NCBI GenBank assembly: GCA_013286565.1 | Contig: JABDFM010000026.1 | Coordinates: 7,793-40,020, forward strand | DNA length: 32,228 nt | From: Bacteroidota bacterium | Lineage (GTDB): Bacteria > Bacteroidota > Bacteroidia > Sphingobacteriales > Sphingobacteriaceae | Reading direction: 5' to 3' | Shown here: piece by piece, positions 15,519 to 22,817 of the stretch | How positions within the stretch are numbered: position 1 is the stretch's first letter | Layout of the letters: every line of letters starts with the position of its first letter | Notes under the pieces: model-generated | What the model saw: the letters and a program-made list of their open reading frames with translations, nothing else | Told to the model about the DNA's origin: nothing | The model's database searches: none | Made by a program: the position numbers and the translations under genes

Positions 15519-16241
15519 TTAATTCACCTTAGTAATAGTGGCTGATCCTGTTTTGCTGCTGTTCACGCTTGTTGGGTTGCCCTTGTATTGAACCTCGGCC
15601 GCGCCGGTTGTATTCACTGTCAGATCGTGCAGTACATTGATCTCGCAATTGCTGGCGCCGGTTGTCTCTATATTGTAACTGCCTACCACAAAGTCGAAGG
15701 CGTAAACTTTACCGCTGCCTGAAAACTCGATCTTATTTGAGCTGGCTTGTCCTTTTAAATTAATTTCGGAAGCGCCGTTGCCCTCGAAAGTCACATTAGC
15801 GGCATTCAGGTCCAAATTTACTTTGCTGGCCCCATTCAATTCAAAATGAAGATCCTTGGTATTTATTTTTCCGTCAGAATTAAGATCAACAGCCCCGGCT
15901 GTTTCAATTGCGTCGAGGTTACGCACCCCAATATTGACCACGGTCTCGCCGCTGCTGCAAAAGTTTCTTTTTGCGGATATACGCAGCTTATCGCCATCCA
16001 CCGATGTACGCATATATTTCATCAGGTTATCGTCGGTGGTAATGGTTACATTTAAACTACTGTCCTGTTTTAAATTAACTTTAAAGCCGCCTGATATCTC
16101 GATCTTTGTAAAATCAGTCAACTTATGACTTTCGGAAACCTGCCTGCCCGAGCCGTGTACGCAGCCGAACCGGCATGATGATAACGAGGTGATTGAAATG
16201 GCTGCGATAAATAATATCGCGCTTAAGTATATCTTTTTCAT
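15519..16241 (-). CDS. Head-GIN domain lipoprotein (DUF2807)
   Basis: A 240-residue surface or periplasmic protein. The signal peptide ends in LSSC, so it is probably lipidated at C23. The mature part is a single head-GIN/DUF2807 domain, a right-handed beta-helix of short repeats: TKIEISGGFKVNL, LDAIETAGAVDLN, LHFELNGASKVNL, VTFEGNGASEINL and YNIETTGASNCEI, each with a G[AS] turn. The family is annotated as putative adhesin; its role is poorly known. It lies 276 bases downstream of a second GIN gene and does not share that gene's ECF-like promoter; TATTTTTG on the minus strand at 16303-16296 is a -7 candidate about 55 bases upstream. A terminator follows. Confidence 0.88.
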   Translation of the reverse strand: MKKIYLSAILFIAAISITSLSSCRFGCVHGSGRQVSESHKLTDFTKIEISGGFKVNLKQDSSLNVTITTDDNLMKYMRTSVDGDKLRISAKRNFCSSGETVVNIGVRNLDAIETAGAVDLNSDGKINTKDLHFELNGASKVNLDLNAANVTFEGNGASEINLKGQASSNKIEFSGSGKVYAFDFVVGSYNIETTGASNCEINVLHDLTVNTTGAAEVQYKGNPTSVNSSKTGSATITKVN

Positions 16242-16302
16242 TGGATCTGGATTGGTTTTATTATTTGGACTAACTGTGTTGGGTTTTGGTTACATCAAAA
16301 AT

Positions 16303-16337
16303 ATAAAAAAAAGTCATTCATTTAACTGAATGGCTTT
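16303..16337 (-). terminator. Terminator after the second GIN gene
   Basis: AAAGTCATTCA (16310-16320) pairs with TGAATGGCTTT (16327-16337) with one G-T pair and loop TTTAAC. On the minus strand it is followed by TTTTTATATTTTTG. It lies about 180 bases past the stop of the GIN gene at 16518, beyond the long inverted repeat. Confidence 0.65.
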
Positions 16338-16371
16338 GTGTTTCTCTGTATTACATTTTGCATCCGTATCG

Positions 16372-16500
16372 ACTCACCCCTACCCCCTCTCTCCGCTAGC
16401 CAGCGGAAAGAGGGGACTAAAAAGAAATAGAATCCAAATAAAAACCCTCTTTCCGCGCAGCGAAGAGAGGGTGGTCGAGTGAAACGAAGACCGGGTGAGT
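16372..16500. repeat. 129-bp GC-rich inverted repeat (MITE-like)
   Basis: Termini ACTCACCC (16372-16379) and GGGTGAGT (16493-16500) are exact complements. Inside, CCCCTCTCTCCGCT and AGCGGAAAGAGGGG on the left face CCCTCTTTCCGCGCAGCG and AGCGAAGAGAGGG on the right, so the element folds both as one long hairpin and as two smaller ones. It is markedly more GC-rich than its surroundings. The shape fits a small non-coding mobile element or a widespread REP-like sequence; no transposase is visible. Confidence 0.65.
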
Positions 16501-16517
16501 TTATTTAAATTTCTCAA

Positions 16518-17138
16518 TTATAAGCCTGCCCATTCCTGGTCTTTTTTAACAATGCTAACTGCATCTACAGTCCTGGTGATATTGGCTGCAACAAAGTAAG
16601 TACTGTTTACACTTGCTGAGTAGCTGTACCTTAAGCTACATTCGGTCACATTACCAGTAAGGTCTGCTTTGGCGCGATCGTTTACTGTAATATTTGCGCT
16701 GAAACCATCGATGTCCAATTTAGCATAAGCGTTGTTGTGTAAAGTAACGTCCAATTCTATGGGTGAAAGTTTACCGAATGACCTTACTTCGGCATTGTCA
16801 TAAGCGGTTATGGAGCGCAGGTCATTTGCAGTGATCCAAACCACTAATTTTTGATCTGAATAAGATGCGATGTGCAATACACCGTTCTGATTTTGAACCA
16901 CAGCGCTTTCGGCATAGTAGCGGTTGTAAACTTTTACCTGGTCGGCTGTGCCGTCTGATACATAAAGCTCAACGTTGCCGCGAACTTCGATCTTATTGAT
17001 CCTGCTTACATTGGTAAGTACTGTGCTTGCTTCGCTATTTGTAGCAGCTGAATCTTTTTTTGCTGCTGCTAAAGTGGTGTTGCTTATTCCTAATACTATT
17101 GCTGCGATAGTGACGAAGGATAAAATTTGAGTTTTCAT
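16518..17138 (-). CDS. GIN-domain secreted protein, paralogue A
   Basis: A 206-residue protein with a Sec signal peptide (about residues 1-25, ending TLAA). The domain is a short GIN/DUF2807-like beta-helix: INKIEVRGNVELYVSDG, then DQVKVYNRYYAESAVVQNQ, LVVWITANDLRSITAYDNAE, LDVTLHNNAYAKLDI and ITVNDRAKADLTG. It is strongly similar over most of its length to the protein at 18773-19384, diverging in the last 40 residues (ECSLRYSYSASVNSTYF here). There is no lipobox. The 111 bases around its promoter align without gaps to those of the paralogue and contain an ECF-sigma-like promoter, implying control by a stress or surface signal. Exact function unknown. Confidence 0.85.
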   Translation of the reverse strand: MKTQILSFVTIAAIVLGISNTTLAAAKKDSAATNSEASTVLTNVSRINKIEVRGNVELYVSDGTADQVKVYNRYYAESAVVQNQNGVLHIASYSDQKLVVWITANDLRSITAYDNAEVRSFGKLSPIELDVTLHNNAYAKLDIDGFSANITVNDRAKADLTGNVTECSLRYSYSASVNSTYFVAANITRTVDAVSIVKKDQEWAGL

Positions 17139-17179
17139 GATATTTAATATTTTGATTGTTAGTTGTTGTTTTTCCTATG

Positions 17180-17290
17180 TTTTTAAATACACCAATAAGA
17201 CGAACCCAATTAAAATTCGTTACAGCAAAACGGCCTCTATTCTATGTAGAGTGGGTTTTTCCCGGTAAAGCGGGAGTTTTGGTCGGTGAA
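17180..17290 (-). repeat. Duplicated upstream block, copy A
   Basis: Aligns without gaps over 111 bases with 19424-19534. Shared landmarks at equal offsets are TTTTTAAATACACCA, TAAGACG (offset 16), CGTTACAGCAAAA (offset 38), TTTTCCCGGT (offset 77-86) and TCGGTGAA at the end. Conservation extends well beyond the promoter core, including a CCCG/CGGG hairpin, so the upstream part may bind a regulator or simply reflect recent duplication. The rest of the 434-base gap (17291-17572) shows no credible gene. Confidence 0.7.
17196..17224 (-). promoter_or_regulatory. ECF-sigma-like promoter of GIN paralogue A
   Basis: On the minus strand TGTAACG (17224-17218), 15 bp, then CGTCTTA (17202-17196). The AAC and CGTC cores are 16 bases apart, the usual arrangement for ECF sigma factors. 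The start codon is about 57 bases below the -10. The same two boxes and spacing occur upstream of paralogue B. Confidence 0.65.
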
Positions 17291-17572
17291 AAAAAATGCG
17301 ATTCAGTAATGAGAGGGCGACTTGCGAAACCCTTCCGAAGAATTCTTCGTAGATTATGGAAAGGATAAAAAAATCGGAAGGAAACACCCGAATTAACATG
17401 GTAATAGTTTTATTATTGCAGAGACAAAATAATTCGGACCACCTTTATATCAAAAGTGCTTATTTAAGCGTTAAAACACGTGTTCTTTATTATCGGCAAC
17501 CTTCTACCCAAGTATCACGTAGTATATACAAGAAAAGGGTTGTTTCGACCAGATATTAGCTTATTAACCTAT

Positions 17573-18691
17573 ATGAGAAAAAAATACATCCTACCCAATT
17601 TATTAATTATTTCAGTTGCTTTTTTAATGCTCGCTCTTGCATCATGTAAAAAGGACAAGCCACAGGTAACACCTGTTCAAACGGCAACTCCTACACAGTT
17701 AGGGTTATATGAAAGCGATTCATCCATTTTTAAATTATTGATCGTAGCTGTTTCAAAGGTTGGGACTAACAGCGCTACAGATTATCCCTTTGTATTTGAT
17801 ACAGGTTCAGGAGGGATGGTTATTGATGCTGACGGTATTTTGCCGGCATCCATGATCACCAGCACAGGTTTTAACTTTACAGGTGACTCCACAATTGTAG
17901 CTGGAATTACCATTACTAACCAAACATCAACTGTTGAATATGGCGATGACGTCACAACTGCTGATAAAGTATATGGCAATCTTGCTTATGCAGCCGTGAC
18001 TGTTGGCGATCAGAACGGGAGTTTTGTTATTAAACGCCTGCCTTTTCTTATCTACTATAAAGCAGTGGATAAAAATAACAAAACATATCCTACACACGAA
18101 TTTGATACGTTTGGCGTATCGGAGGAATATGATATCACTTTCCCAAGCGGTGCTTACATTACCAGTCCATTTAGCTATTTTGACCCCGGCGCAGGTCTTA
18201 CAAAAGGGTTTAAGATGGCTGCAATAGGCACCAGCAATTTTGCATTGGTACCTGCCTACGTGCCGGGGGTAGTCACTTTAGGTTTAACCGCCGCTGACCT
18301 TTCCTCATCATCGGGTTTTACAATGAGCCAGCTTACCTTTTACCCGGGTGATGGATACGCACCAATTATTCCGGCAACATTAACATATAATAACAAGTCG
18401 GCCTTTTCAACAAATGTTTTATTTGATACCGGTACTGAACCGTACAGTTATATTGAAGATCCAACAGCACCCAATGCCTTAACCCTACTGCCGAGTGGTG
18501 TATCGGTATCGGTAGCAACAAATTCAGGATTTAATTACTCTTATGTAACAAGCGATAGTGAAAATTTAACCAAAACTGAAAACCCCAGTACATCAGGAAC
18601 AGATGTTACCATCCTCGGCCTGGAGTCTTTCTTAAATAATGAGTATATGCTTGATTTTACTCATCACAAATTGGGTTTGAAAAAGAATTAG
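17573..18691 (+). CDS. Lipoprotein with two DTG motifs, pepsin-like aspartic protease candidate
   Basis: The frame opens at 17480, but ATG 17573 begins a lipoprotein signal (hydrophobic core, then ALASC with C25), giving 372 residues. Two active-site-like motifs are present: FDTGSGG (D76) and FDTGTEP (D285). About 60 residues after the second comes ILGLESFLNNEYMLDF followed by KLGL, which resembles the C-terminal end of pepsin-family enzymes (ILG, aromatic/hydrophobic run, FD, VGL). One chain with two DTG motifs suggests a two-lobed A1-type protease rather than a retropepsin dimer. It would be anchored in the outer or inner membrane facing outward. Transcribed opposite to, and between, the two GIN paralogues. 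Catalysis is not proven; a non-catalytic relative is possible. Confidence 0.72.
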   Translation: MRKKYILPNLLIISVAFLMLALASCKKDKPQVTPVQTATPTQLGLYESDSSIFKLLIVAVSKVGTNSATDYPFVFDTGSGGMVIDADGILPASMITSTGFNFTGDSTIVAGITITNQTSTVEYGDDVTTADKVYGNLAYAAVTVGDQNGSFVIKRLPFLIYYKAVDKNNKTYPTHEFDTFGVSEEYDITFPSGAYITSPFSYFDPGAGLTKGFKMAAIGTSNFALVPAYVPGVVTLGLTAADLSSSSGFTMSQLTFYPGDGYAPIIPATLTYNNKSAFSTNVLFDTGTEPYSYIEDPTAPNALTLLPSGVSVSVATNSGFNYSYVTSDSENLTKTENPSTSGTDVTILGLESFLNNEYMLDFTHHKLGLKKN

Positions 18692-18706
18692 ACAAACTAT
18701 AATAAC

Positions 18707-18736
18707 AAAAAAAGCCACCTGTCTTAACAGATAGCT
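18707..18736 (-). terminator. Terminator after GIN paralogue B
   Basis: Stem 18713-18722 with 18727-18736: ten pairs including two or three G-T pairs on the minus strand, 4-base loop, then a run of seven T. It lies in the convergent gap with the DTG lipoprotein gene. Confidence 0.7.
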
Positions 18737-18772
18737 CCCTGTAATATATGTTAAACTTTTGCAAAAGTTGGG

Positions 18773-19384
18773 TTAGATACCAGCCAGATCCATATTTTTG
18801 GCGTTCACCGGGGTGCTGTCAGTATAATGTACAGCTTCCAGGTTGTATTTGTTTACACTTGTAGCAACGTCATGTTTTAAGCTAAACTCATTAGCGGTAC
18901 CGCTCAGGTCGGCTTTTGCATGATCGGCTACGGTAACATTAGCACTGAAAGTATCCAAGTTCAAGTTAGCTGACGCGTTATTGTGCAGATCTACATTCAA
19001 TTCGATCGATGAAAGTTTGCCAAATGATTTCACTTCGGCGTTGTCATAAGCTGATATAGAGCGCAAGTCATTTGCAGTGATCCAAACCACTAATTTTTGG
19101 TCTGAATAGGATGATATCCTCAATACACCTTTTTGGTTTTGAACCAGGGCACTTTCAGCATAGTAGCGGTTGTAAACCTTTACCTGATCGCTTGTGCCAT
19201 CTGATATATACAGTTCCACATTACCGCGAACCTCGATCTTGTTGATATTGCTTACATTGGTAAGCACGGTGCTTACTTCATTATTTTTAGCAGCTGAATC
19301 ATTTTTTGTGGCTGCGTAAGTTGTGTTTGCTATTCCTAATACTATGGCTGCGATAGTTACTATGGATAAAATTTTAGTTTTCAT
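18773..19384 (-). CDS. GIN-domain secreted protein, paralogue B
   Basis: A 203-residue protein with a Sec signal peptide (ending TYAA, about residue 25). The body is the same beta-helical GIN/DUF2807-like domain as paralogue A: NINKIEVRGNVELYISDG, DQVKVYNRYYAESALVQNQ, WITANDLRSISAYDNAE, LNVDLHNNASANLNL and VTVADHAKADLSG. Many stretches are identical to paralogue A; the C-terminal 40 residues differ. It has the same ECF-like promoter in the same 111-base block. The pair therefore arose by duplication of gene plus control region, with the oppositely oriented DTG lipoprotein gene now between the copies. Function unknown; probably a periplasmic or surface response protein. Confidence 0.85.
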   Translation of the reverse strand: MKTKILSIVTIAAIVLGIANTTYAATKNDSAAKNNEVSTVLTNVSNINKIEVRGNVELYISDGTSDQVKVYNRYYAESALVQNQKGVLRISSYSDQKLVVWITANDLRSISAYDNAEVKSFGKLSSIELNVDLHNNASANLNLDTFSANVTVADHAKADLSGTANEFSLKHDVATSVNKYNLEAVHYTDSTPVNAKNMDLAGI

Positions 19385-19423
19385 ATTCTTAATTTTTAAA
19401 TCGTCAATGTTTGTATTTTCTTG

Positions 19424-19534
19424 TTTTTAAATACACCATTAAGACGTATCCGATTAAAAAACGTTACAGCAAAATAGCCTCAAATAGACGTACAGGGGTA
19501 TTTTCCCGGTGAACGGGGTGATTACATCGGTGAA
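19424..19534 (-). repeat. Duplicated upstream block, copy B
   Basis: Partner of 17180-17290, 111 bases without gaps. The hairpin CCCGGTGAACGGGG lies 81 bases into the block, at the same offset as CCCGGTAAAGCGGG in copy A, with changes that keep the CCCG/CGGG stem. Confidence 0.7.
19440..19468 (-). promoter_or_regulatory. ECF-sigma-like promoter of GIN paralogue B
   Basis: On the minus strand TGTAACG (19468-19462), 15 bp, CGTCTTA (19446-19440). Boxes and spacing equal those at 17196-17224 while the bases between them differ at several places, as expected if the boxes are under selection. Confidence 0.65.
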
Positions 19535-19549
19535 GTGGGGAAGAAATTT

Positions 19550-19660
19550 GTTGTAAAGTTGGAAGGTTGTAAAGTTAGAAGGTTGATTATCTATTATAAA
19601 GCCAGGTAACTTGTATCGAAAGCGAACAATTATAACTTTACAACCTTCCAACTTTACAAC
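19550..19660. repeat. Perfect 28-bp inverted repeat built of 16-bp units
   Basis: Left arm 19550-19577 is the exact reverse complement of right arm 19633-19660, with 55 bases between. Each arm is itself a direct repeat of about GTTGTAAAGTTGGAAG. The element lies just below the recQ stop codon and above the GIN promoter block. A partial copy of the same unit is at 3584-3614. It may terminate recQ transcription; perfect arms suggest recent origin or active correction. Confidence 0.75.
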
Positions 19661-19670
19661 TTTTCAACCA

Positions 19671-21563
19671 TTAGAGATAATACCGCTCTCCATCCGTTTT
19701 GATCTTCCCGGCATCCAGCAATAGCCTGATGGTTTCTATCCGGTCCTTTTCGGCGCCGGTTTTTAAGGAGGTGATGAGTGCCCCGATAGTTAGGCTGCCC
19801 GTGCTTAACAACAGTACGATCTCGTCAGTAATATTATCGGCTGTTTCAGCCAGGTTCCGTTGTCGTTTTTCTTCGAGGCATATATCACATACGCCGCATT
19901 TATCCGCGTTGATCTCATCAAAATAAGCCAATAGCATTTGGCTGCGGCATTTTTTATGCTCAGCATAGGCAAACACTGCCTCCATTTTTTTGCGGGCGGT
20001 GGCTTTGCGCTCTTCTATATAACGTTTGTTAATGATCAGATCATTATTATGCTGGCGTGGCCGGATGTAAGTTACCTGAGGCTGATCGGTTTGCGACAGG
20101 TAATTCAGGATGTTCATTTCCTGCAATTGTTTCAGCCCCTCAATTACCTGCTGCACGCTCAGGTTACTTCGCCGGGCCAGGTCATGTTCACGCATGCGCA
20201 CGTAATTTTCAAACGAGCCGCCATACGAGCGCAGAATGGTTTTGATGAATGGGTCCCAGGATGGGTTCTGGATCTGAAAATTGTATAGCTGCTCATTCAT
20301 CACCTCAAACCTGAACCGCGATGGCAGGAACACGCTTTCGTTGAACGACAGGTATTCATCCTTTTCCAAAAACTTTAAAGCATTGAGAGTTTTGGTAGGG
20401 TCGAGCTTAAACCGTGTGCAAAAATCGCTCAGGTCAAGATCAAAACTTACTCCTTCTCCGGTACCGTAGGCCAACTGGAAGTAATTGCCCAAATTGTGAT
20501 AAATCAGTTTAATTTCATCAACAGAAGGAAAATTGGTCAGGAACTTCTTTTCATTCTTAATACGATCGGCATAATTATAGAGTAACACGGCGTAAGCCTT
20601 CTGCTCATCGCGCCCTCCCCTGCCTGCCTCCTGGTAATAAGCCTCCAGGCTTTCGGGCAGGTCCTTATGGATCACAAAACGCACATCAGGTTTATCAATG
20701 CCCATTCCAAAAGCATTGGTAGCCACAATAATTCGGGTGCGGTTTGCTTTCCAGCTCTCCTGCTTCATTGAGCGTTGATCCATGGTTAAACCTGCATGAT
20801 AAAAATCGGCCTTAAAACCATTCTCCGTATAAAATTTGGCAATCTCAGCGGTTTCCTTGCGGCTTCGCACATATACGATACCGCTGCCTTTTACGCCCTT
20901 GGCTATATCTAAAAGCTTGCGCAGCTTATTCTCCTCGTTTTGTACCACATAGCTAATGTTTTTGCGTTCAAAACTCTGTTTAAAAACATTGGATTGTTTA
21001 AACAATAGCTTTTGTTGGATATCGTCCCTCACCTCAACGGTGGCAGTAGCGGTAAGTGCCAGTACCGGGACATCCGGATGCAACTCGCGCAGATCAGCAA
21101 TGTGCAGGTATGGCGGTCTGAAATCGTACCCCCATTGTGATATGCAATGTGCTTCGTCAACCGCGATCAAATTGACATTCATGTATTTGATGCGCTCGCG
21201 AACCAGTTCAGAAAGCAGACGCTCGGGCGAGAGGTATAAAAATTTAACGGGGCCGTAAATGCAGTTATCCAGCGCAATATCCACCTCGCGCTTGCTCATG
21301 CCCGACACGATGGACACGGCATCGATCCCTTTGGCCTTTAAATTCTCGACCTGGTCTTTCATTAAAGCGATCAAAGGTGAAATAACAAGGCATATCCCCT
21401 CTTTTGCCAAAGCGGGTACCTGGAAACAGACCGATTTGCCACCCCCGGTAGGCAACAAAGCCAAGGTATCGCGCCCTAATAAAACAGACTGGATGATCTC
21501 CTCCTGCAAAGGACGAAAGGCATCGTGGTTCCAATAATGTTTGAGGATTTGCTGGATGGTCAT
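19671..21563 (-). CDS. recQ: RecQ family ATP-dependent DNA helicase
   Basis: 3'-5' DNA helicase for recombination and fork repair. It has 630 residues. The first RecA lobe has FRPLQEEII (motif 0), LLPTGGGKS (Walker A, K43), DEAHCISQWGYDFRP (motif II and the aromatic-rich loop) and LTATAT. The second lobe has YVRSRKETAE, IVATNAFGMGIDKPDVR and YYQEAGRGGRD. The RecQ C-terminal zinc domain is seen as CRSQMLLAYF followed by CGVCDIC. There is no HRDC domain; the last 60 residues form a small winged/helical end. Translation is probably coupled to the upstream gene: its TGA overlaps this ATG by four bases (ATGA). A genome may carry a longer RecQ elsewhere, so the symbol is by family. Confidence 0.93.
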   Translation of the reverse strand: MTIQQILKHYWNHDAFRPLQEEIIQSVLLGRDTLALLPTGGGKSVCFQVPALAKEGICLVISPLIALMKDQVENLKAKGIDAVSIVSGMSKREVDIALDNCIYGPVKFLYLSPERLLSELVRERIKYMNVNLIAVDEAHCISQWGYDFRPPYLHIADLRELHPDVPVLALTATATVEVRDDIQQKLLFKQSNVFKQSFERKNISYVVQNEENKLRKLLDIAKGVKGSGIVYVRSRKETAEIAKFYTENGFKADFYHAGLTMDQRSMKQESWKANRTRIIVATNAFGMGIDKPDVRFVIHKDLPESLEAYYQEAGRGGRDEQKAYAVLLYNYADRIKNEKKFLTNFPSVDEIKLIYHNLGNYFQLAYGTGEGVSFDLDLSDFCTRFKLDPTKTLNALKFLEKDEYLSFNESVFLPSRFRFEVMNEQLYNFQIQNPSWDPFIKTILRSYGGSFENYVRMREHDLARRSNLSVQQVIEGLKQLQEMNILNYLSQTDQPQVTYIRPRQHNNDLIINKRYIEERKATARKKMEAVFAYAEHKKCRSQMLLAYFDEINADKCGVCDICLEEKRQRNLAETADNITDEIVLLLSTGSLTIGALITSLKTGAEKDRIETIRLLLDAGKIKTDGERYYL

Positions 21564-22231
21564 CGGGGAAGTTTTTTAAACCCTAACCCTGTCCATTCTA
21601 AAATTCTTATTCTCTCATAATCACGAATTAAGGCATAACCCTTGTGATCATCAAGGTTAAAAGAATTTGCAATTAGCATCCGGCTATTCGCTTTATATTT
21701 TGTGCCGTAATATCCTTCATCGCCTCCATAAGGTATAGTTGTATAGTATATCCTCCCATTCAGCCTATCAACAACGGCAATATTTTCACATTCTGTTCCG
21801 CAACCCCATTCAATCACTGTATAATGTCCTGCAAAATTTACTCCTTGAGCCTTGCATTGAGTTTTTATCATCGTTTTATAAAATTTTGCAGACGGATCAC
21901 TTGTAAAATCTGGCGCAGCTAATTTCCCCTTATATATTGATGTTTTAAAAGACTCAAACTTATACTTGAGTTTATATCTTTTATAAATCCCCATTCCTAT
22001 CCTTTTAGAAGCATCCCCTAAAATAATATATTTTGAATCGTGGTATAATGTATCCCCTTTACTGATCCTTTGTTTCAAAGGGCTCCCTTTTACTATAAAA
22101 TCAACCTTCATAGTATCAGATGCCTCAAATAAAAAGCTCCCATATTTGTAAATAATAACTGTATCTTTTTGCGCATAAGCGTCAATTGAGCAAAAGACCA
22201 AAACCCAAAGTATATATTGATATATCTTCAT
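21560..22231 (-). CDS. Secreted protein of unknown function
   Basis: A 223-residue protein with a Sec signal peptide (residues 1-20, cleavage likely after AYA before QKD). The first half is beta-rich by pattern. The second half has a conserved-looking core, NFAGHYTVIEWGCGTECE followed by AVVDRLNGRIY, which I recall from small periplasmic proteins of many Gram-negative bacteria without a known activity. C-terminal RDYERIRILEWTGLGFKKL completes it. The two Cys in WGCGTEC could pair. Its stop overlaps the recQ start, so the two are in one transcript, although no functional link is evident. ATG 22231 directly begins the signal peptide. Confidence 0.78.
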   Translation of the reverse strand: MKIYQYILWVLVFCSIDAYAQKDTVIIYKYGSFLFEASDTMKVDFIVKGSPLKQRISKGDTLYHDSKYIILGDASKRIGMGIYKRYKLKYKFESFKTSIYKGKLAAPDFTSDPSAKFYKTMIKTQCKAQGVNFAGHYTVIEWGCGTECENIAVVDRLNGRIYYTTIPYGGDEGYYGTKYKANSRMLIANSFNLDDHKGYALIRDYERIRILEWTGLGFKKLPR

Positions 22232-22384
22232 TTGAGGATAATTGTGATTCTGATTTAAATTTCGAATTTACTATTTCAGATTCGGTAATCTGGCATAAGG
22301 ATTAAATCATGATCGATCATTTCGACTAATACTACCAAAATCCTTTATATATTTAGCTACCTTAATCAACCCGCCAAACTTGTA

Positions 22385-22807
22385 ATGAAAAAACTTATAC
22401 CTATTTGCTTATTACTGCTCTTAATTCTCTCCTGCAAACTATCCTCCGCCCAAACCATAGCAACTATTAAAGGCCGTATCATAGGCCAGGCGATGGAAGA
22501 GCTGGAAGGCGTAACTGTTGTTAATGTATGCCATACCGAAATGGCGACCAGCAACAACCGGGGGTTTTTCCAGATCAAAGCTGCAAAAGGCGATACGCTT
22601 ATATTTATAAGCACCAAATATTCGACAGGTAAAAGCTTTGTTAAACGCCTCAGCGATAACGTTAATGTAGTGATGATAACCCGTAAAGCTGCGGCATTAC
22701 CCATCGGTTTTACTGAAAGCGATTACAAAAAAGCAGCCCGCGAGGATGAAAAACTTTATGATATACTGGAAAAAGGCGCCGAAAGGAATGGTACCTGGAT
22801 CTATTGA
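22385..22807 (+). CDS. Secreted CarboxypepD_reg-like domain protein
   Basis: A 140-residue protein. The signal peptide (residues 1-23) ends SSAQ; an alternative lipobox LILSC at residue 17 is possible. Residues 24-100 form a beta-sandwich of the carboxypeptidase regulatory-like type seen at the start of TonB-dependent receptors: IKGRIIGQAMEELEGVTVVN, then TSNNRGFFQIKAAKGDTLIFIS. No plug or barrel follows, so it stands alone. The C-terminal 40 residues are charged and helical. TATATTTA at 22348-22355 is a near-consensus -7 element about 30 bases upstream. The next gene starts 10 bases after its stop, so they form an operon. Confidence 0.82.
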   Translation: MKKLIPICLLLLLILSCKLSSAQTIATIKGRIIGQAMEELEGVTVVNVCHTEMATSNNRGFFQIKAAKGDTLIFISTKYSTGKSFVKRLSDNVNVVMITRKAAALPIGFTESDYKKAAREDEKLYDILEKGAERNGTWIY

Positions 22808-22817
22808 TCTGTTTGAT

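Noticed and set aside
17156..17559. Two plus-strand open frames of 70 and 67 residues in the gap before the DTG lipoprotein gene
   Set aside because: They overlap the ECF promoter block and each other, have no signal peptide or recognisable composition, and are not conserved in frame at the duplicated block.
19454..19651. Minus-strand open frame of 65 residues below recQ
   Set aside because: It runs through the perfect inverted repeat and the GIN promoter block; repeat translation, not a gene.
21265..21537. Overlapping frames on both strands within recQ
   Set aside because: Inside the well-supported helicase domain; shadows.
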